Shown: piece after piece, positions 46,196 through 57,875 of the stretch
How positions within the stretch are numbered: the first letter of the stretch is position 1
Layout of the letters: each line of letters starts with the position of its first letter
Assembly (NCBI GenBank): GCA_023512835.1
Contig: CM042091.1
Location: forward strand, 48,375,284 to 48,439,283
Length of the DNA: 64,000 nucleotides
Direction of reading: 5' to 3'
Origin: Taxillus chinensis
Taxonomy: Eukaryota; Streptophyta; Magnoliopsida; Santalales; Loranthaceae
Translations under genes and position numbers: made by a program
The notes under the pieces: generated by a model
Seen by the model: the letters and a program-made list of their open reading frames with translations, nothing else
Databases searched by the model: none
Told to the model about the DNA's origin: nothing

Positions 46196-46213
46196 TCCCA
46201 GGCAACGGCGCCA
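46196..46213 (-). promoter_or_regulatory. AthC primer binding site (tRNA-Asp type)
   Basis: Minus strand TGGCGCCGTTGCCTGGGA, one base from the usual Athila site, 3 bp inside the 5' LTR end. Confidence 0.9.
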
Positions 46214-46216
46214 ATT

Positions 46217-47719
46217 TGACAGACAAGATTTTTAGCCTCTCTAAAAGAGCTAGCTAATGTCGTTAAATCTCTCTTCAAAATAATAAATTCCCTAAGTTTG
46301 CACTAAAAGAATAGCGAGCAAGAAAGGGGTCGAACCCACAGGGATTAACCTAGTTCTCTAGTTCTCAAATCAAAACACCCAATTACTATTGTTCTATAAA
46401 ATGTCTTGGCAAAAAGTTTTCTTTTTTTTAAACTAAAGATCTAATTTTTATTTGGTTTTCTAAATAAACAAAGAAAGTAAATTGATTTTAGGATTAAGAT
46501 TCAAGGATTAAAGGCATCTAGGGTCACAATTTCACCTCCCTATGTTATCTCTCTTGGTTCATGGTATTAGGGTTGTGATTGAAAACATGCTAAACATAAG
46601 CCAAGGACAACAAATGGTCATTGAGGTCCTTTTAAGAGTTGTATGCCAAGAATGGTCATCTAAACACACAAACATGCAAAGCCAATAAATCATACTTGCA
46701 AAAGGATAATGATCACACCAATCACAAATAAGTTATGAATCTCAATCAGCCCCAGACTAGGGCTAAGAATACCAAGGTGTACATCCAAAGATAGAACTTA
46801 AGAACAGATTCATAAAACATGCAAAACTCAATCATCCAAACCCAATATTCATAAACACAGAAAGCAACAAGGGGGCTACATTGCTCCCCTAGATTAAAAG
46901 ACTACTCACGCATGATTACAAGCAAAACCATAGCAGAAAAGCTAAACATCTTCTTCTTGATCACGCGCACAGAAAGCTTCAAATCCAGGCTCCAAAATCC
47001 GCGACGGCTGCGACGGCCGCTCTCCTAGGTCAAGGACAGCCTCCAAGACGTGGAGCCCTCTCTCTCTCTCTAAAACGTGTGTGGGGGTTAGCATGCACAA
47101 CAGAGGGCGTAGAGCTCTTATTTATAGAGTTTGGATGGGCCTTGAGGTGTGTAACCTAGCCCACTTATCAAAACGGCGTAGTTTTGATAAGTAACACTTG
47201 AAACATTAAAAACTCTATCTTCCATCCACAATTTGGACTTGGGCCTTCAGAACAAATGATCGGCATGGAAAAACGATTGGATCGGTCCAAAAATATCTCT
47301 GACGCCAATTTGCACGTGATATGGTGAATTCACGTGCACCTCCAAATCAGCTCAAACTTCTCCCCAAGCTTCCTTGCATCATGTAGAGGCCTAAGAGGCA
47401 AAAATATGCTTGCACGTGATATGGGTGAATTCACGTGCAACTCCAAATTAGCTCCAAATGCTCTAAATTTCTCCTGGTAGGTAGAGGCCATCATTCTAAG
47501 CAACTTTTGTTCTTGCACGCCAATTGTTTGAGGTCATCTACTATGTCAAAAGTGAGGTCCAAAACCTGCCAAAACGGCTTAAAAGCGCATGTATTTGCAA
47601 CTAGCATCTTCCTAGGGGTTAGAGCAAATATATATGATATATGAAGCAATAAGGCTCTAATCATGCTCTTAAACATCCTAAATAAACACTAGAATAACGG
47701 CATAAAATGCACGTTATCA
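46217..47719 (-). repeat. AthC 5' LTR
   Basis: 1503 bp, starting (minus) TGATAACGTGCATTTTATGCCG and ending CTTGTCTGTCA. Palindromes are at 47311-47338 and 47411-47439 (arms TGCACGTGA / TCACGTGCA), the ACGT palindrome at about 47167-47188 and TATA at 47119-47126. Confidence 0.93.
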
Positions 47720-48382
47720 CTAGGGTCACAAGTTCACCTCCCTTTGCTGCTGCTACTGATTTTATGGTTCTTTGGAGTTGTTTTTTGTTGACATCATGCT
47801 ATATATTAACCAAGGCACTGTAAATGGTCATTGCTAAACCTTCTAAGTGCTGACTGCTTGAATGGTCATCATAGCAGCGGCATACATAGCCAATATATCA
47901 CACATACAAGAGGATAATGGTCACACCAATCATAAGCATGTCATGAATCTCATGTCTATCCCATACTAGGGCTAAGAAAACCCAGGTGTACACTCTAGAT
48001 ATTAAAAGTTGAAGAACAAATTCATAAAAACATGAAATTATTAAATACCAAACCCAGAATTCATAAAATCGTCACAACACCCTAAGGGGGCTACATTGCT
48101 CCCCTAGAAAAGAGAATTACACACATAATAATCAAAATAATCTCAATAATAATCCACAAACCCATGAACAGAAGGGGGGCAGAGATAGATGGTCACCGTC
48201 TCCAGCCCTAATCTCAAGAGTATGCAGCAGTGCTTGATCTCTTCAAGTCCAACTCTTGCACAACACGATCTGCCCTTCAAATCCCTTCTCTAGCCGTCAG
48301 CCCTGCTCTCCTCTCCTCCAAGGTTGAGGAAGAACCCTAGGCGTGCCCCCCTCTCAAGATGTCTCTTTAGGGCCTGTTGTCC
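47720..48382 (-). repeat. AthB 3' LTR, middle piece
   Basis: Continues the AthB LTR after AthC and matches 53610-54275. Its first 133 bp repeat 34299-34431 exactly. It ends in TGTCC, the target copy of D. Confidence 0.87.
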
Positions 48383-48778
48383 TGTAATGACCCGTGTGTA
48401 AGAAGTTAACCACAAACACTTTGGATGTTGGTGAACAAGTTTGAGGTAAGAGTTGAGCCCAAGAGGGGACTTTTGGGAGGTGCATGTGACAAGTGATAAC
48501 GTGCATTTATGCCTTAGGAAGATGCTATGCATAGACAGGCGCTTTTAGGCTGTTTTGTCAGGTTTTGGAGATTTATTTTGACCTAGTAGATGGGCTCAGA
48601 TGAATTGGCGTGCAGAGCAAAAAATTCTTAGAATGATGTCTTCTATCTACCACAAAAGTTTTAGGCTAAAAGGACGTGCACGCGAATTGGACCCATTTGG
48701 CGTGCAAGGTTATTTTTACATGGATGTCTTTTACATAATGCAAGAAGACTTGGGGTAAAGTTTGAGTGCATTTGGAGC

Positions 48779-48818
48779 TGCACGCCAATTGGGGAATTGG
48801 CGTTCAAATTGGCGTGCA
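48779..48818 (+). repeat. D palindromic module
   Basis: Perfect 12-bp arms TGCACGCCAATT (48779-48790) and AATTGGCGTGCA (48807-48818). A looser module lies at 48661-48700. Confidence 0.9.
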
Positions 48819-49066
48819 GGTATATTTTCGTATGGTTACCTTAGTTTTGTTATTCTAATCATCTTTTTCCAAAGGACCATGTTGGAATTGTGAATATTTT
48901 GGTGTGTATGGATGTGGAAAGGTCATAGCTTGTTCCATCAAAACTAAGTCGTTTTGATGCTGGGATTCACTTAATCAAAACTACGTCGTTTTGATGTTGT
49001 GTTGTCTATATAAGGAGGAGAAGCCCCTCTGTTTTAGGTTTAGGGTTTGTTGCTCCACCAGCCATC

Positions 49067-49070
<4 letters not shown>

Positions 49071-49107
<37 letters not shown>
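49071..49107 (+). repeat. (GA)n microsatellite
   Basis: About 18 GA units just downstream of the D TATA box. S1 has a shorter CT run at the equivalent place (32733-32750, antisense). Confidence 0.95.
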
Positions 49108-49111
<4 letters not shown>

Positions 49112-50201
49112 AGGAGAGCTCCTGGTTGCTGTCGGGCATCTTGCGTGGGTGGTCGGTGTCTCGTGGGCGTTCGGCATTCGGCGTGGGAACAGAATATTGC
49201 TGTGTTGTTGCATTTTACTTGAGGTAGGGGTTCTGTTTCTGCTAAACCCTCTATGTCCTAGGGTTCTTAGGTAGGATTCGGTCTATACCTGCTATTATGT
49301 ATATATAAATCCATATAGGTGTGATCTCCTATATGGATGTTGGCCTTCAATGGCATTTTGGTGTGATTCTGTTGTTGGGTGGTCAGTGCATGTTATATGT
49401 TCGATGAAATGCCTGTGTGAATATAGATGTGTGTATATGCCTATTACATGTTTGATAATATGCCAGTGTGGCTAGACTTGTGATTTTGGTGTATGTATGC
49501 ATGCTTGGTGTTTGTTCTATTGCCTGAACGGTTGGGTTTGTGCACTTGTGAACGGGTGCACACCAAGTGTTTGGTTTTATGCTTGAGTGACCGTGGTGTA
49601 TGTTGTGTGCATGACTGTGGTATCTGGCCTGAAGAGGGGGTTAAATTACTTTGCCTGAGAGGCGGTTAAATTACTTGCTTGAGATGTGGTTTGTTAGCCA
49701 GTGTGGCTGGGGCTGAGGTTACGCCCGCTTGTGTGGAATGCTTTATTTTTCTTAATACTGCCATGTCACTACACCTGTGCACATGCATGTAGCCGCTAGG
49801 AGCATGGGAAGGGTTGGGGAGACTTGATCCCTACTGAGCTGTGGTTGCTCACCCCTCCTACTGTGTTTGCTTGTTTTCCAAGGACTTACAGGCGTTAGGT
49901 GGATACACCAAGGTGGAAGACCATCTTCATTTTATTGTTCACTTCAGTGATGTAATTTCATAATTTATGTAACCCCAAGGGGGGAAATGTACTAAGGGAA
50001 TTGAATTGTAGTAAGGAACATGGTTGGTTTGTGAACCTTAAATGTTTGAAATTAAATAAAGATATGGCTTGTTTGATTTATTGTAATTGTTAGTCTTGTT
50101 TGTGTGGCATCCAGTAATCCAACCCCGTTGCCCTCTGTGTGGGTGAATGGGGAGTCACGTACCGGTTTTCCCGAGTCGGAAATTCGGGGCATGACATGTC
50201 C

Positions 50202-50803
50202 CCTCTATTTATAAAGGAACCTGCTGTGCAATGTGTGCCCTAGCCGCCAGCTGTCATCATTTATCAAAACGACGTAGTTTTGATAAGTGATGGTGATTTT
50301 ACCTTTCAGCCATTATACAACTCAATCCAAGCACAATATGGACAAGGCTCTTTAGGAAAAGATCATCAGCATACAAAAATAAAGGTCCCCGTGCAAAAAT
50401 ATTGCTGCACGTGACAATACACGTGACAATGCCATGTCACGTGCAAGCTCCAAATGATTTGAAATTCATTCCCATGCTTCCTTGCATCATGTAGAAGGCT
50501 CCCATGCAATAATATGCCTACACGTGACAATGGCATTATCACGTGCACATCAAAAACGCCTCCTTTTGAGCTCATGTTTTATCACAAGTTCCCTTATCAA
50601 TATACAAAGTGTTCTAGCTGATGTGTGAGAAGAAATCACCTAAAAACCTTCCAAAACAACTCAAAAACACATATATACAGGCAACAGTATCTTCCTAAGG
50701 GTTAGAGCAAATATATATATGAAATACAGTGCAATTAGACTCTAATCATGCTCTTAAGCACTCTAAATATGCAATAGAATAACGGCATAAATGCACGTTA
50801 TCA
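50202..50803 (-). repeat. AthB 3' LTR, U3 piece
   Basis: It holds the AthB TATA (minus, 50206-50213), the ACGT palindrome at about 50268-50290, and palindromic modules at 50405-50445 and 50520-50547. It ends (plus) ...GTTATCA. D is inserted a few bases from the TATA box. Confidence 0.88.
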
Positions 50804-53332
50804 AACACACCACACTTGAGCCATTGCTTGTCCTTAAGCAAAAACATATAAGCATGCAAAAAGAAAACAAACACACAATCAAACAGGAAGATAAAAAGAA
50901 TAACAATCAAGGAGAGTTATGGTTTCCTAAGCATGCAACTCTATCATGATGAAATGGGAATTTAAGCAACCCAAAATGAATCATGTTTCAGCTCAGTCAT
51001 GTCCATACCACAAAGTCTAACAACCATGCAATATCATCACTGAAAACTCAGACATTAGCAAGCATTTCATGATAAAATAGCTCCTAGCTTCCCTTAAAGT
51101 TCTTACCAAGGATAAAGCTACCTCACTCAAATATAAACTCTCTTTTCTCTCAATCTCACACCCAATAACAGTACCTAGCAGTTATCAAAAGGGATGATAA
51201 ACTCCTCTCAACTTTCTCCATTGGCTATTGATTAAGTTCTTGCTAAGCAAACATGAGAGTTCGTTATTGTGCTCATCAAAGAAAACACACCCTCTATTAT
51301 ACTTTATTTGGAAACTCACACACTATTCTATACTGAACGAACTCACACTCTATTCTAATGACTGATGAAAACACACCTTGAGCCAAAGATTTGAGCTCAA
51401 CACTCTTTAAATAAACACAATTTAGCCATTGTGGCTTTTATTCTGAATTTTTTTTGTTTTTCTTTTTCATACTTCTTTTAAATAATAACCTTACAATGTT
51501 GCATTTTATGCTCTCCCTTGATGGATTATTCACTCTTTTTTTTTACTCACCTTTTTTTTATTACATAACACATAAATAAGACTGGCTTTTCTAATGCATA
51601 CCCCCTTGCCATTTTGCTACATAGGGAGAGACAGAAAGTCAATGATATCTCACATCCCATTATCCAATTAAGTGATGGGCTTTTTCACATTGTGCATCAC
51701 AGCCTTCTTCATAAATAACACAATAAAACAAAAACTAGGATACATAAGAAATCAAAGTGACTTAAATGACCTTGTATCACTAGCAACATACCAAGCACCG
51801 AGCACTAATAAGTAATCATCATGCTTACTTAACTCCTACCATTAAATAACCAAAGTTGAAAGTAAAGAGGATCAAAGATGACTATTGCCCCATAAACCAT
51901 GAATGTCACTCAAGAGCTAAAAAGAGGTTTTTCTCAATTGTCTTTTGGATTTTCTCTTCACTCAACTCTAAGGGTCACTAAGTATTATCCTAGCATGTCA
52001 TGCTCAGCTAATATTCAAATTCCAGCTCCAAAAACATGGTGATATCATTCAAGAGATATAGACATGATTAAACCGAATCATAACACACCTTAATTACTTT
52101 AACACCTTTATCACAACATGATACTAATGTGGCATAAAAATTTTAAAAATTTAAGCCAAAATTACATACCTAATATCCATGCCTCTCTATATGCAAATCA
52201 TACAATCAAGCAACTCAAACAATCACACAAAATAAAAATAAAGGACAACAAAAACAAACAAACCAAACACTTAAACAAAAAACAAGACATGCAATCACAC
52301 AATATAAAGGACAAACAAGTGGCTCAAGTCATTCCCCACACGACATTTAAAGTTTTCTATGTCCTCATGGCATGAAGTAGAGAGTAGGAAGGTACATACC
52401 TGTCGGTGGATTGCCCCCCCAATTTCTGAGCTGAGAAAACACATTTTTGTTTGTTTGACCTAGTAGACAAGCTCATTTGATGTCGCATGCAGAACAAAAG
52501 TTGCTCCAAATGGTGTCAAACACTTGTCCTCCAAATTTCAAAGCAATTGGACAAAAATTGCCCTTGCACGTGATATGGCTATTGTCACGGGCAGGGCCAA
52601 ATTGTCTCAAATTTTTCCAGTGGATCCCTCATGTAATGTAGATCAAAAGCTCCTTCTGCACGACATATTGGTTCGAACTCTTTACCCCATTAAAACACTA
52701 TTTTCTATTTTTGACCTGGAAGAGAGCCTTGTGGATATCACGTGTAGAAGAAGAAATTGCTCCCCATGCCTCTAGCTACCTTCCACAACAATTTCAGAGC
52801 CAAAGGACGCTGCACGTGAGATTGAGTTATCACATGCATTGTCACGTGCAAGCCGTTTTTGGCTCAAATGTGCTCTAGGTCCCTCTTTAAGGTACAAAAT
52901 GTGACAAATGCCCTTGCATAATTCCCACTTGAAAATCCCTTGTGTCTTTAAGTTCCAGTTTTGGGCTGTATAGAAAAATCCTGAAGTCCAAAGCCCAATA
53001 GAGAAGTTCTAGGCCTGCAAAAGGGTTAGTGAAGACCAAGCTATATCTCCTACACCATGGTTAGCAAACAACAAGCAAAAATAAAATAAATATAAAAGAA
53101 AAGCAATTGGGTTGCCTCCCAATAAGCGCTTTATTTAAGGTCTGTAGCTAGACCTTGTCATACTAAGCTCAACAATGTATAAAAGGCTTTCATCCTTGCA
53201 TTGTAAACCCCAGCAGTCTTGTAGACCACAGCAATCGGATGAATGAACCGCTGTGGGAGCCACTTGAACTCCTGATTCAAGTGTTGATAGGGAGACACCT
53301 CCATAAACTTATGGGTCTCCTTCCTCTCATGA
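50804..53332 (-). other. AthB interior: 3' spacer and post-pol palindromes only
   Basis: 50804-52400 corresponds to the AthA/AthC 3' spacer. 52400-53110 is the palindrome-rich post-pol spacer, with modules at 52566-52592 and 52812-52849 (arms with GTGA and ATTGTCAC). The GGGTTGCCTCCCAATAAGCGC block follows at about 53108. ORF2 is missing at about 52400, and gag-pol and the primer site are missing next to 53330. No coding sequence is left. Confidence 0.75.
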
Positions 53333-54891
53333 TGTTTAACCTCTCCCTAACAGAGTTTAGCTAATGTCGTTTAAATCCATGCCAAATAATATTTTTAATC
53401 CCTAGATGCTTTCCACAGTGTAGTAGCAAGTAAGGGGTCGAACCCACAGAGATTGCTTGGATAAAAGTCTTATCAAACCACTGATTTACTAATGCTTTCT
53501 AAATTGTTTTGGTAAACCAGTTAACTTTTAAACTAAGAACTAATTTCTATTTTGTTTTCTGTAATTTTTAGACAACAGAAATTCAGAATTAATACCAAGG
53601 GATTGAGGTTCTAGGGTCACAAGTTCACCTCCCTATGCTGTTGCTACTGATTTTATGGTACTTTGGAGTTATTTTGATGACATCATGCTATATATTAACC
53701 AAGGCACTGCAAATGGTCATTGCCAAACCTTCTAAGTGCTGACTGCTTAAATGGTTATTATAACAGCGGCATACACATCCAATATATCACACATACAAGA
53801 GGATAATGGTCACACCAATCATAAGCATGTCATGAATCTCATGTCTACCCCAGACTAAGGCTAAGAAAACCCAGGTGTACACCCCAAATAATAAAAGTTG
53901 AAGAACAGATTCATAAAAATATGAAATTATCAAATACCAAACCCAAAATTCATAAATTCGTCACAACAACATAAGGGGGCTACATTGCTCCCTTAGAAAA
54001 GAGAATTACAAACTCATAATAATCAAAATAATCTCAATAATAATCCACAAACCCATGAACAGGAGGGGGGCAGAGATAGATGGTCACCGTCTCCAGCCCT
54101 AATCTCAAGAGTATGCAGCAGTGCTTGATCTCTTCAAGTCCAACTCTTGCAGAACACGATCTGCCCTTCAAATCCCTTCTCTAGCCGTCATCCTTGCTCT
54201 CCTCTCCTCCAAGGTGGAGGAAGAACCCTAGGCGTGCCCCCCCCCCTCTCAAGATGTCTCTTTAGGGCATGCTGCCCTCTCTATTTATAGAGGAACCTAC
54301 TGTGCAATATGTGCCCTAGCCGCCAGCTGTTATCATTTATCAAAATGGCGTAGTTTTGATAAGTGATGGTGATTTTACCTTTCAGTCATTATATAACTCA
54401 AACCAAGCATAATATGGACAAGGCTCTTTAGGAAAAGATCATTAGCATACAAAAATAAAGGTCCCCATGCAAAAATATTGCTGCATGTGACAATGCACGT
54501 GACAATGCCATGTCACGTACAAGCTCCAAATGATCTGAAATTCATCCCCAAGCTTCTTTGCATCATGTAGAAGGCTCCCATGCAATAATATGCCTGCACG
54601 TGACAATGGCATTGTCACGTGCATATCAAAAATGCCTCCTTTTGAGCTCATGTTTTATCACAAGTTCTCCCATCAATATACAAAGTGTTGTAGCTGATGT
54701 GTGTGAGAAGAAATCACCTAAAAACCTGCCAAAACAACTCAAAAATACACACACACATATATATATATAGGCAACAGTATCTTCTTAAGGGTTAGAGCAA
54801 ATATATATAAAATACAGTGCAATTAGACTCTAATCATGCTCTTAAGCACCCTAAATATGCAATAGAATAATGGCACAAATGCACATTATCA
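53333..54891 (-). repeat. AthB 5' LTR
   Basis: About 1.56 kb, matching the left pieces. It contains a perfect module at 54596-54622 (arms GCACGTGACAATG / CATTGTCACGTGC, one central base), a second at about 54484-54525, and TATA (minus) at 54282-54289. It starts (minus) TGATAATGTGC; its inner end is cut by the interior deletion. Confidence 0.9.
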
Positions 54892-54896
54892 TTAGG

Positions 54897-55560
54897 CTAC
54901 ACGTATGGCCATAGGGCCTATTCTTCCCCAATTCTATATTTCTGTATAATTTCAGCCACTGCCTCCTTTCCATACCCAAATTACCCAATTTCAGGGTCAC
55001 AAACAACGAATTTCACCATTATATGACATCATAATGATCAAACAAAGCATAAACATAATTTATCATGAATTATAGCTCATTTCACATTAAAATACATTCA
55101 GATCTAAGGTTTTTAGCCAAGAACATGCCTAAATCTCAAATTTCACGATTTCACCCATTTCACTTCGTTATTTAACATGTAGTTAATGCATACAACCTAG
55201 AAATTACATCCTAAACATCATATAATCATCAATTTAACCAATAAACATGAATTTGTATTTTTCCCAATTTTTAGGGTACATCTAAATTTCCAAAATTCTC
55301 ATAATCGAAACATGTTTAACGAGGTGAAATCACCATGAATGAAGCCTCCAATTGAATGTTCTCTCTCCCCATGCACAGTGCAAAATGGAAAAATGAAGAA
55401 GATGCCCTCTCTCTCTCTCTCCAAAGTTTGCACAGTGCACAATGAGTTTGGTCTGGTTATGCAATTATGCCTATCTCTCCCTTACCATTGGTAAACCAGC
55501 TAATTTGAATTAACTGGAGACTAATTAACTGAACACACAACTAATATTTAATGGCTCGCA
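54897..55560. other. Backbone right of AthB
   Basis: AT-rich, with a CT repeat at about 55407-55422. No coding sequence recognised. Probably the continuation of 33422-34009. Confidence 0.4.
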
Positions 55561-55948
55561 GAGCCCCACTACGGGCAGGGCCACCGCTCTGAGCTCTAAG
55601 ATTTCGCCGTCCCCCGTGAACAGACTCCCCCATGTGCGACTCATTAGGACTTGCCAGCTCTATCAGGAAGAAAAGGCGAAGGATCAGAGCATAGCTTCCG
55701 GATTCCACCTGCTTCGAGTTGCTGCATCACTCCTGGCTTCCATGAGACCGTACTTTGGGCAAAAGAGGCCCAATCCAAGCAATATCCGGGAAAAAACAGC
55801 CATCTGGTATGATTAAGGAGGGACTGAGGCACCTGCTGGTAGGACAAGAACTACTCCGGTGAAATTCCGGCAAAAAATTTTTGGCAAGAAAATCAGAGAG
55901 AGGGGAGCTCCTTTGGTCGGGTGAAGAGAAATGAGGAGGTTGTACCTC

Positions 55949-55956
55949 CTTTTATA
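55949..55956 (-). promoter_or_regulatory. AthE internal TATA box
   Basis: Minus strand TATAAAAG, downstream of the AthE palindrome array and where ORF2 should begin. No clear ORF2 start is left behind it. Confidence 0.5.
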
Positions 55957-56072
55957 GCACTTGGATAAGTTTCTAGAGTTGTTGGATGAGGTGGCGCCTC
56001 CAATAAGCTGATGACAGGTGGCCTAGCAGTAAAAAGATAAGATTCCCTCAATTATTGCTCTAGTCAGGTGAA

Positions 56073-56321
56073 GGTCGGGTGAAAGGCTTCACCCGACCAT
56101 CGGATTTTTCAATTTTTTCTTCACCGTGGAGCTTCTGGGGATGAAACTAAGCATTCGGGAATTTTCAGTTCTGGTCGGGTGAAGGTCGGGTGAAGGTCGG
56201 GTGAAGCCCACCCGACCAATCTGCGTTTTCGTCTTTTTCTTCACCGTGACCTTTTAGAACAGTTTGGCCTCCATGATGTCTTTAATCGAATTAAGGTCAG
56301 GTGAGAATTATTCATCCGACC
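56073..56321 (-). repeat. AthE post-pol palindromes (GGTCGGGTGAA type)
   Basis: Perfect 11-bp arms GGTCGGGTGAA / TTCACCCGACC with a 4-base loop are at 56073-56098. A second site at 56172-56217 has three GGTCGGGTGAAG-type direct copies and one inverted arm CACCCGACC. A third, weaker module is at 56294-56321. The stem shares nothing with the CACGTG stems of the other families. Confidence 0.85.
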
Positions 56322-56481
56322 ACTTTGAATTCCGTCCTGTGCATCTGAACTTACTGTCCTCGCTTGGAAAAAGTTTAAGTTCCTATAACACTTAACACAC
56401 AAAGCAAACAATATTAGACTGGCTGCCTCCCGGGAGCGCTTGTTTAGGGTCCTAGCTAGACCGATCCTGGGTGACAATTAA

Positions 56482-57660
56482 GTTGCCTCAGCCTTGAGGT
56501 AAATCACCATTTTCTCGAGTGGTTCCTTACACACATAGGGCTTCAATCTTTGTCCGTTTACAAGGAATGGAGTATCTGTCCCTGACTGTATACGGATGGC
56601 TCCATTCTTCATTATCTCACGAATGCGGTATGGGCCTGACTACTTTGATTTAAGCTTCCCTGGAAAGAGCTTTAATCTGGAATTGAATAATAATACCATT
56701 TGTCCCACTGTGAATTATTTTGAAGAAATGTGCTTGTCATGCCACTGCTTGGTTTGCTTTTTATAGATCTTGGCCTTTTCATAAGCTGATCGTTTGAATT
56801 CTTCCAGTTCATTCAGTTGTAGCAATCTTTCTTCACCAGCCTTTTGAGCATCCATGTTTAAATATCGAGTTACCCAATATGCCTTATGCTCAAGCTCAAC
56901 TAGAAGATGACATGCTTTCCCATAGACCAGTTGATAGGGAGAGGTCCCAATTGGAGTCTTGAAAGCTGTTCAGTATGCCCATAGTGCGTCCTCTAACTTG
57001 AGGCTCCAGTCCTTCTAAGAATAGCATACTGTTCGTTCCAGGATCTTCTTGATTTCCCTGTTAGAAACCTCTGCTTGTCCGTTAGCTTGTGGATGATAGG
57101 GTGTAGTGACCCTATGGCGTACTCTATATTTCTTCAGCAGCCTGGTCAAGTAATGATTGCAAAAATGAGATCCCCCATCGCTGATTAATGCTCGAGGTAC
57201 TCTGAACCTTGTGAATATCTGTTTCTGCAGGAACTTGTGCATTACCTTACTTGCAGGGACAGCTACTGCTTCCACCCACTTTGAAACATAATCAACCGCC
57301 AGTAAAATATATTGATTGTTGAAAGACGGCGAAAATGGTCCCATGAAATCGATTCCCCATACATCAAATAATTCCACTTCAAGAATATTTGTACGAGGCA
57401 ACTCATTCTTTTTTCCAAGGTTTCCAGATTTTTGACAGGCATCACAGTTCACCACATATTCTCTTGCATCTTTGAATAGAGAAGGCCAAAAAAATCCAGA
57501 TTGTAATACCTTAGCAGCAGTTTTTGTGGGTCCCATGTGTCCCCCACACTCCCTTGTGTGGTAATGGTTTAGAATTATAGATATTTCTTCTTCAGGGACA
57601 CATCTTTGGATTATACCATCACCGCATGTTCTGAATAGAAGTGGATCCTCTCATATGTAG
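56482..57660 (-). pseudogene. AthE integrase
   Basis: Zinc finger CDACQKSGN, first Asp in [12 protein letters not shown], second in [12 protein letters not shown] and Glu in [15 protein letters not shown] are in one frame (57536-57015). The C-terminal part is degraded but readable (SGPYRIREIMKNGAIRIQ, about 56600-56660). A stop ends the frame at 57015. Confidence 0.9.
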
Positions 57661-57875
57661 TGTTTAACGTCTGCCAAGAATTTCTTCTTTTGCTAGTAAC
57701 TAGTTCAATAAGGCATTACACCTCGAACTATATAATTGACAAAATCAGCAAACCAGGGTGTATGTGCCTCTACCTTGAATAACTGCTCATCAGGGAATGC
57801 TTCCTGAATATCTTCTTTATTTTCCTCCTGCTGACAATAGTTTTCTAGGCGAGATAAATGATCAGCCACCGCATT

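Larger units (their letters stand above)
34580..47719 (-). mobile_element. AthC: Athila-type element with ORF2
   Basis: The 5' LTR is 46217-47719 and the 3' LTR 34580-35914 (its outer end lost). A tRNA-Asp-type primer site is at 46196-46213. Gag, protease, RT, RNase H, integrase, palindromic spacer and ORF2 follow in the minus direction. The right flank begins CTAGG, which also occurs at 34299-34303 and may be the target duplication. It is inserted into the AthB 3' LTR. Frameshifts are very frequent, more so than in AthA. Confidence 0.9.
48383..50196 (+). mobile_element. D: solo LTR with a chimeric U3
   Basis: 1814 bp, TG...CA ends, exact target duplication TGTCC (48378-48382 and 50197-50201). 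The first 16 bases and the part from about 49100 on match the S1 family. From 48495 to about 49015, however, the sequence is Athila LTR U3: it begins TGATAACGTGCATTTATGCC, has palindromic modules, two ACGT palindromes (about 48937-48955 and 48975-48995) and a TATA box (49007-49015). The S1 repeat cluster is absent. Confidence 0.85.
34010..54891 (-). mobile_element. AthB: Athila-type element lacking gag and pol, with AthC and D nested
   Basis: The 5' LTR is at the right (53333-54891). The 3' LTR at the left is in pieces: 34010-34431, 47720-48382 and 50202-50803. The flanks TCAGG and TTAGG are a near target duplication. The remaining interior (50804-53332) holds only the 3' spacer and the palindrome-rich post-pol spacer. 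There is no primer site, gag, pol or ORF2, so it could move only with proteins from other copies, or it is a deletion product. Confidence 0.8.

Noticed and set aside
49047..49274. Open frame with repeated Arg-Glu after the GA repeat
   Set aside because: It is the translation of the (GA)n microsatellite within solo LTR D.
55616..55847. Open frames near the AthE left end as a host gene or an ORF2 remnant
   Set aside because: No motif matches ORF2 of AthA or AthC, and no known domain is visible on either strand.
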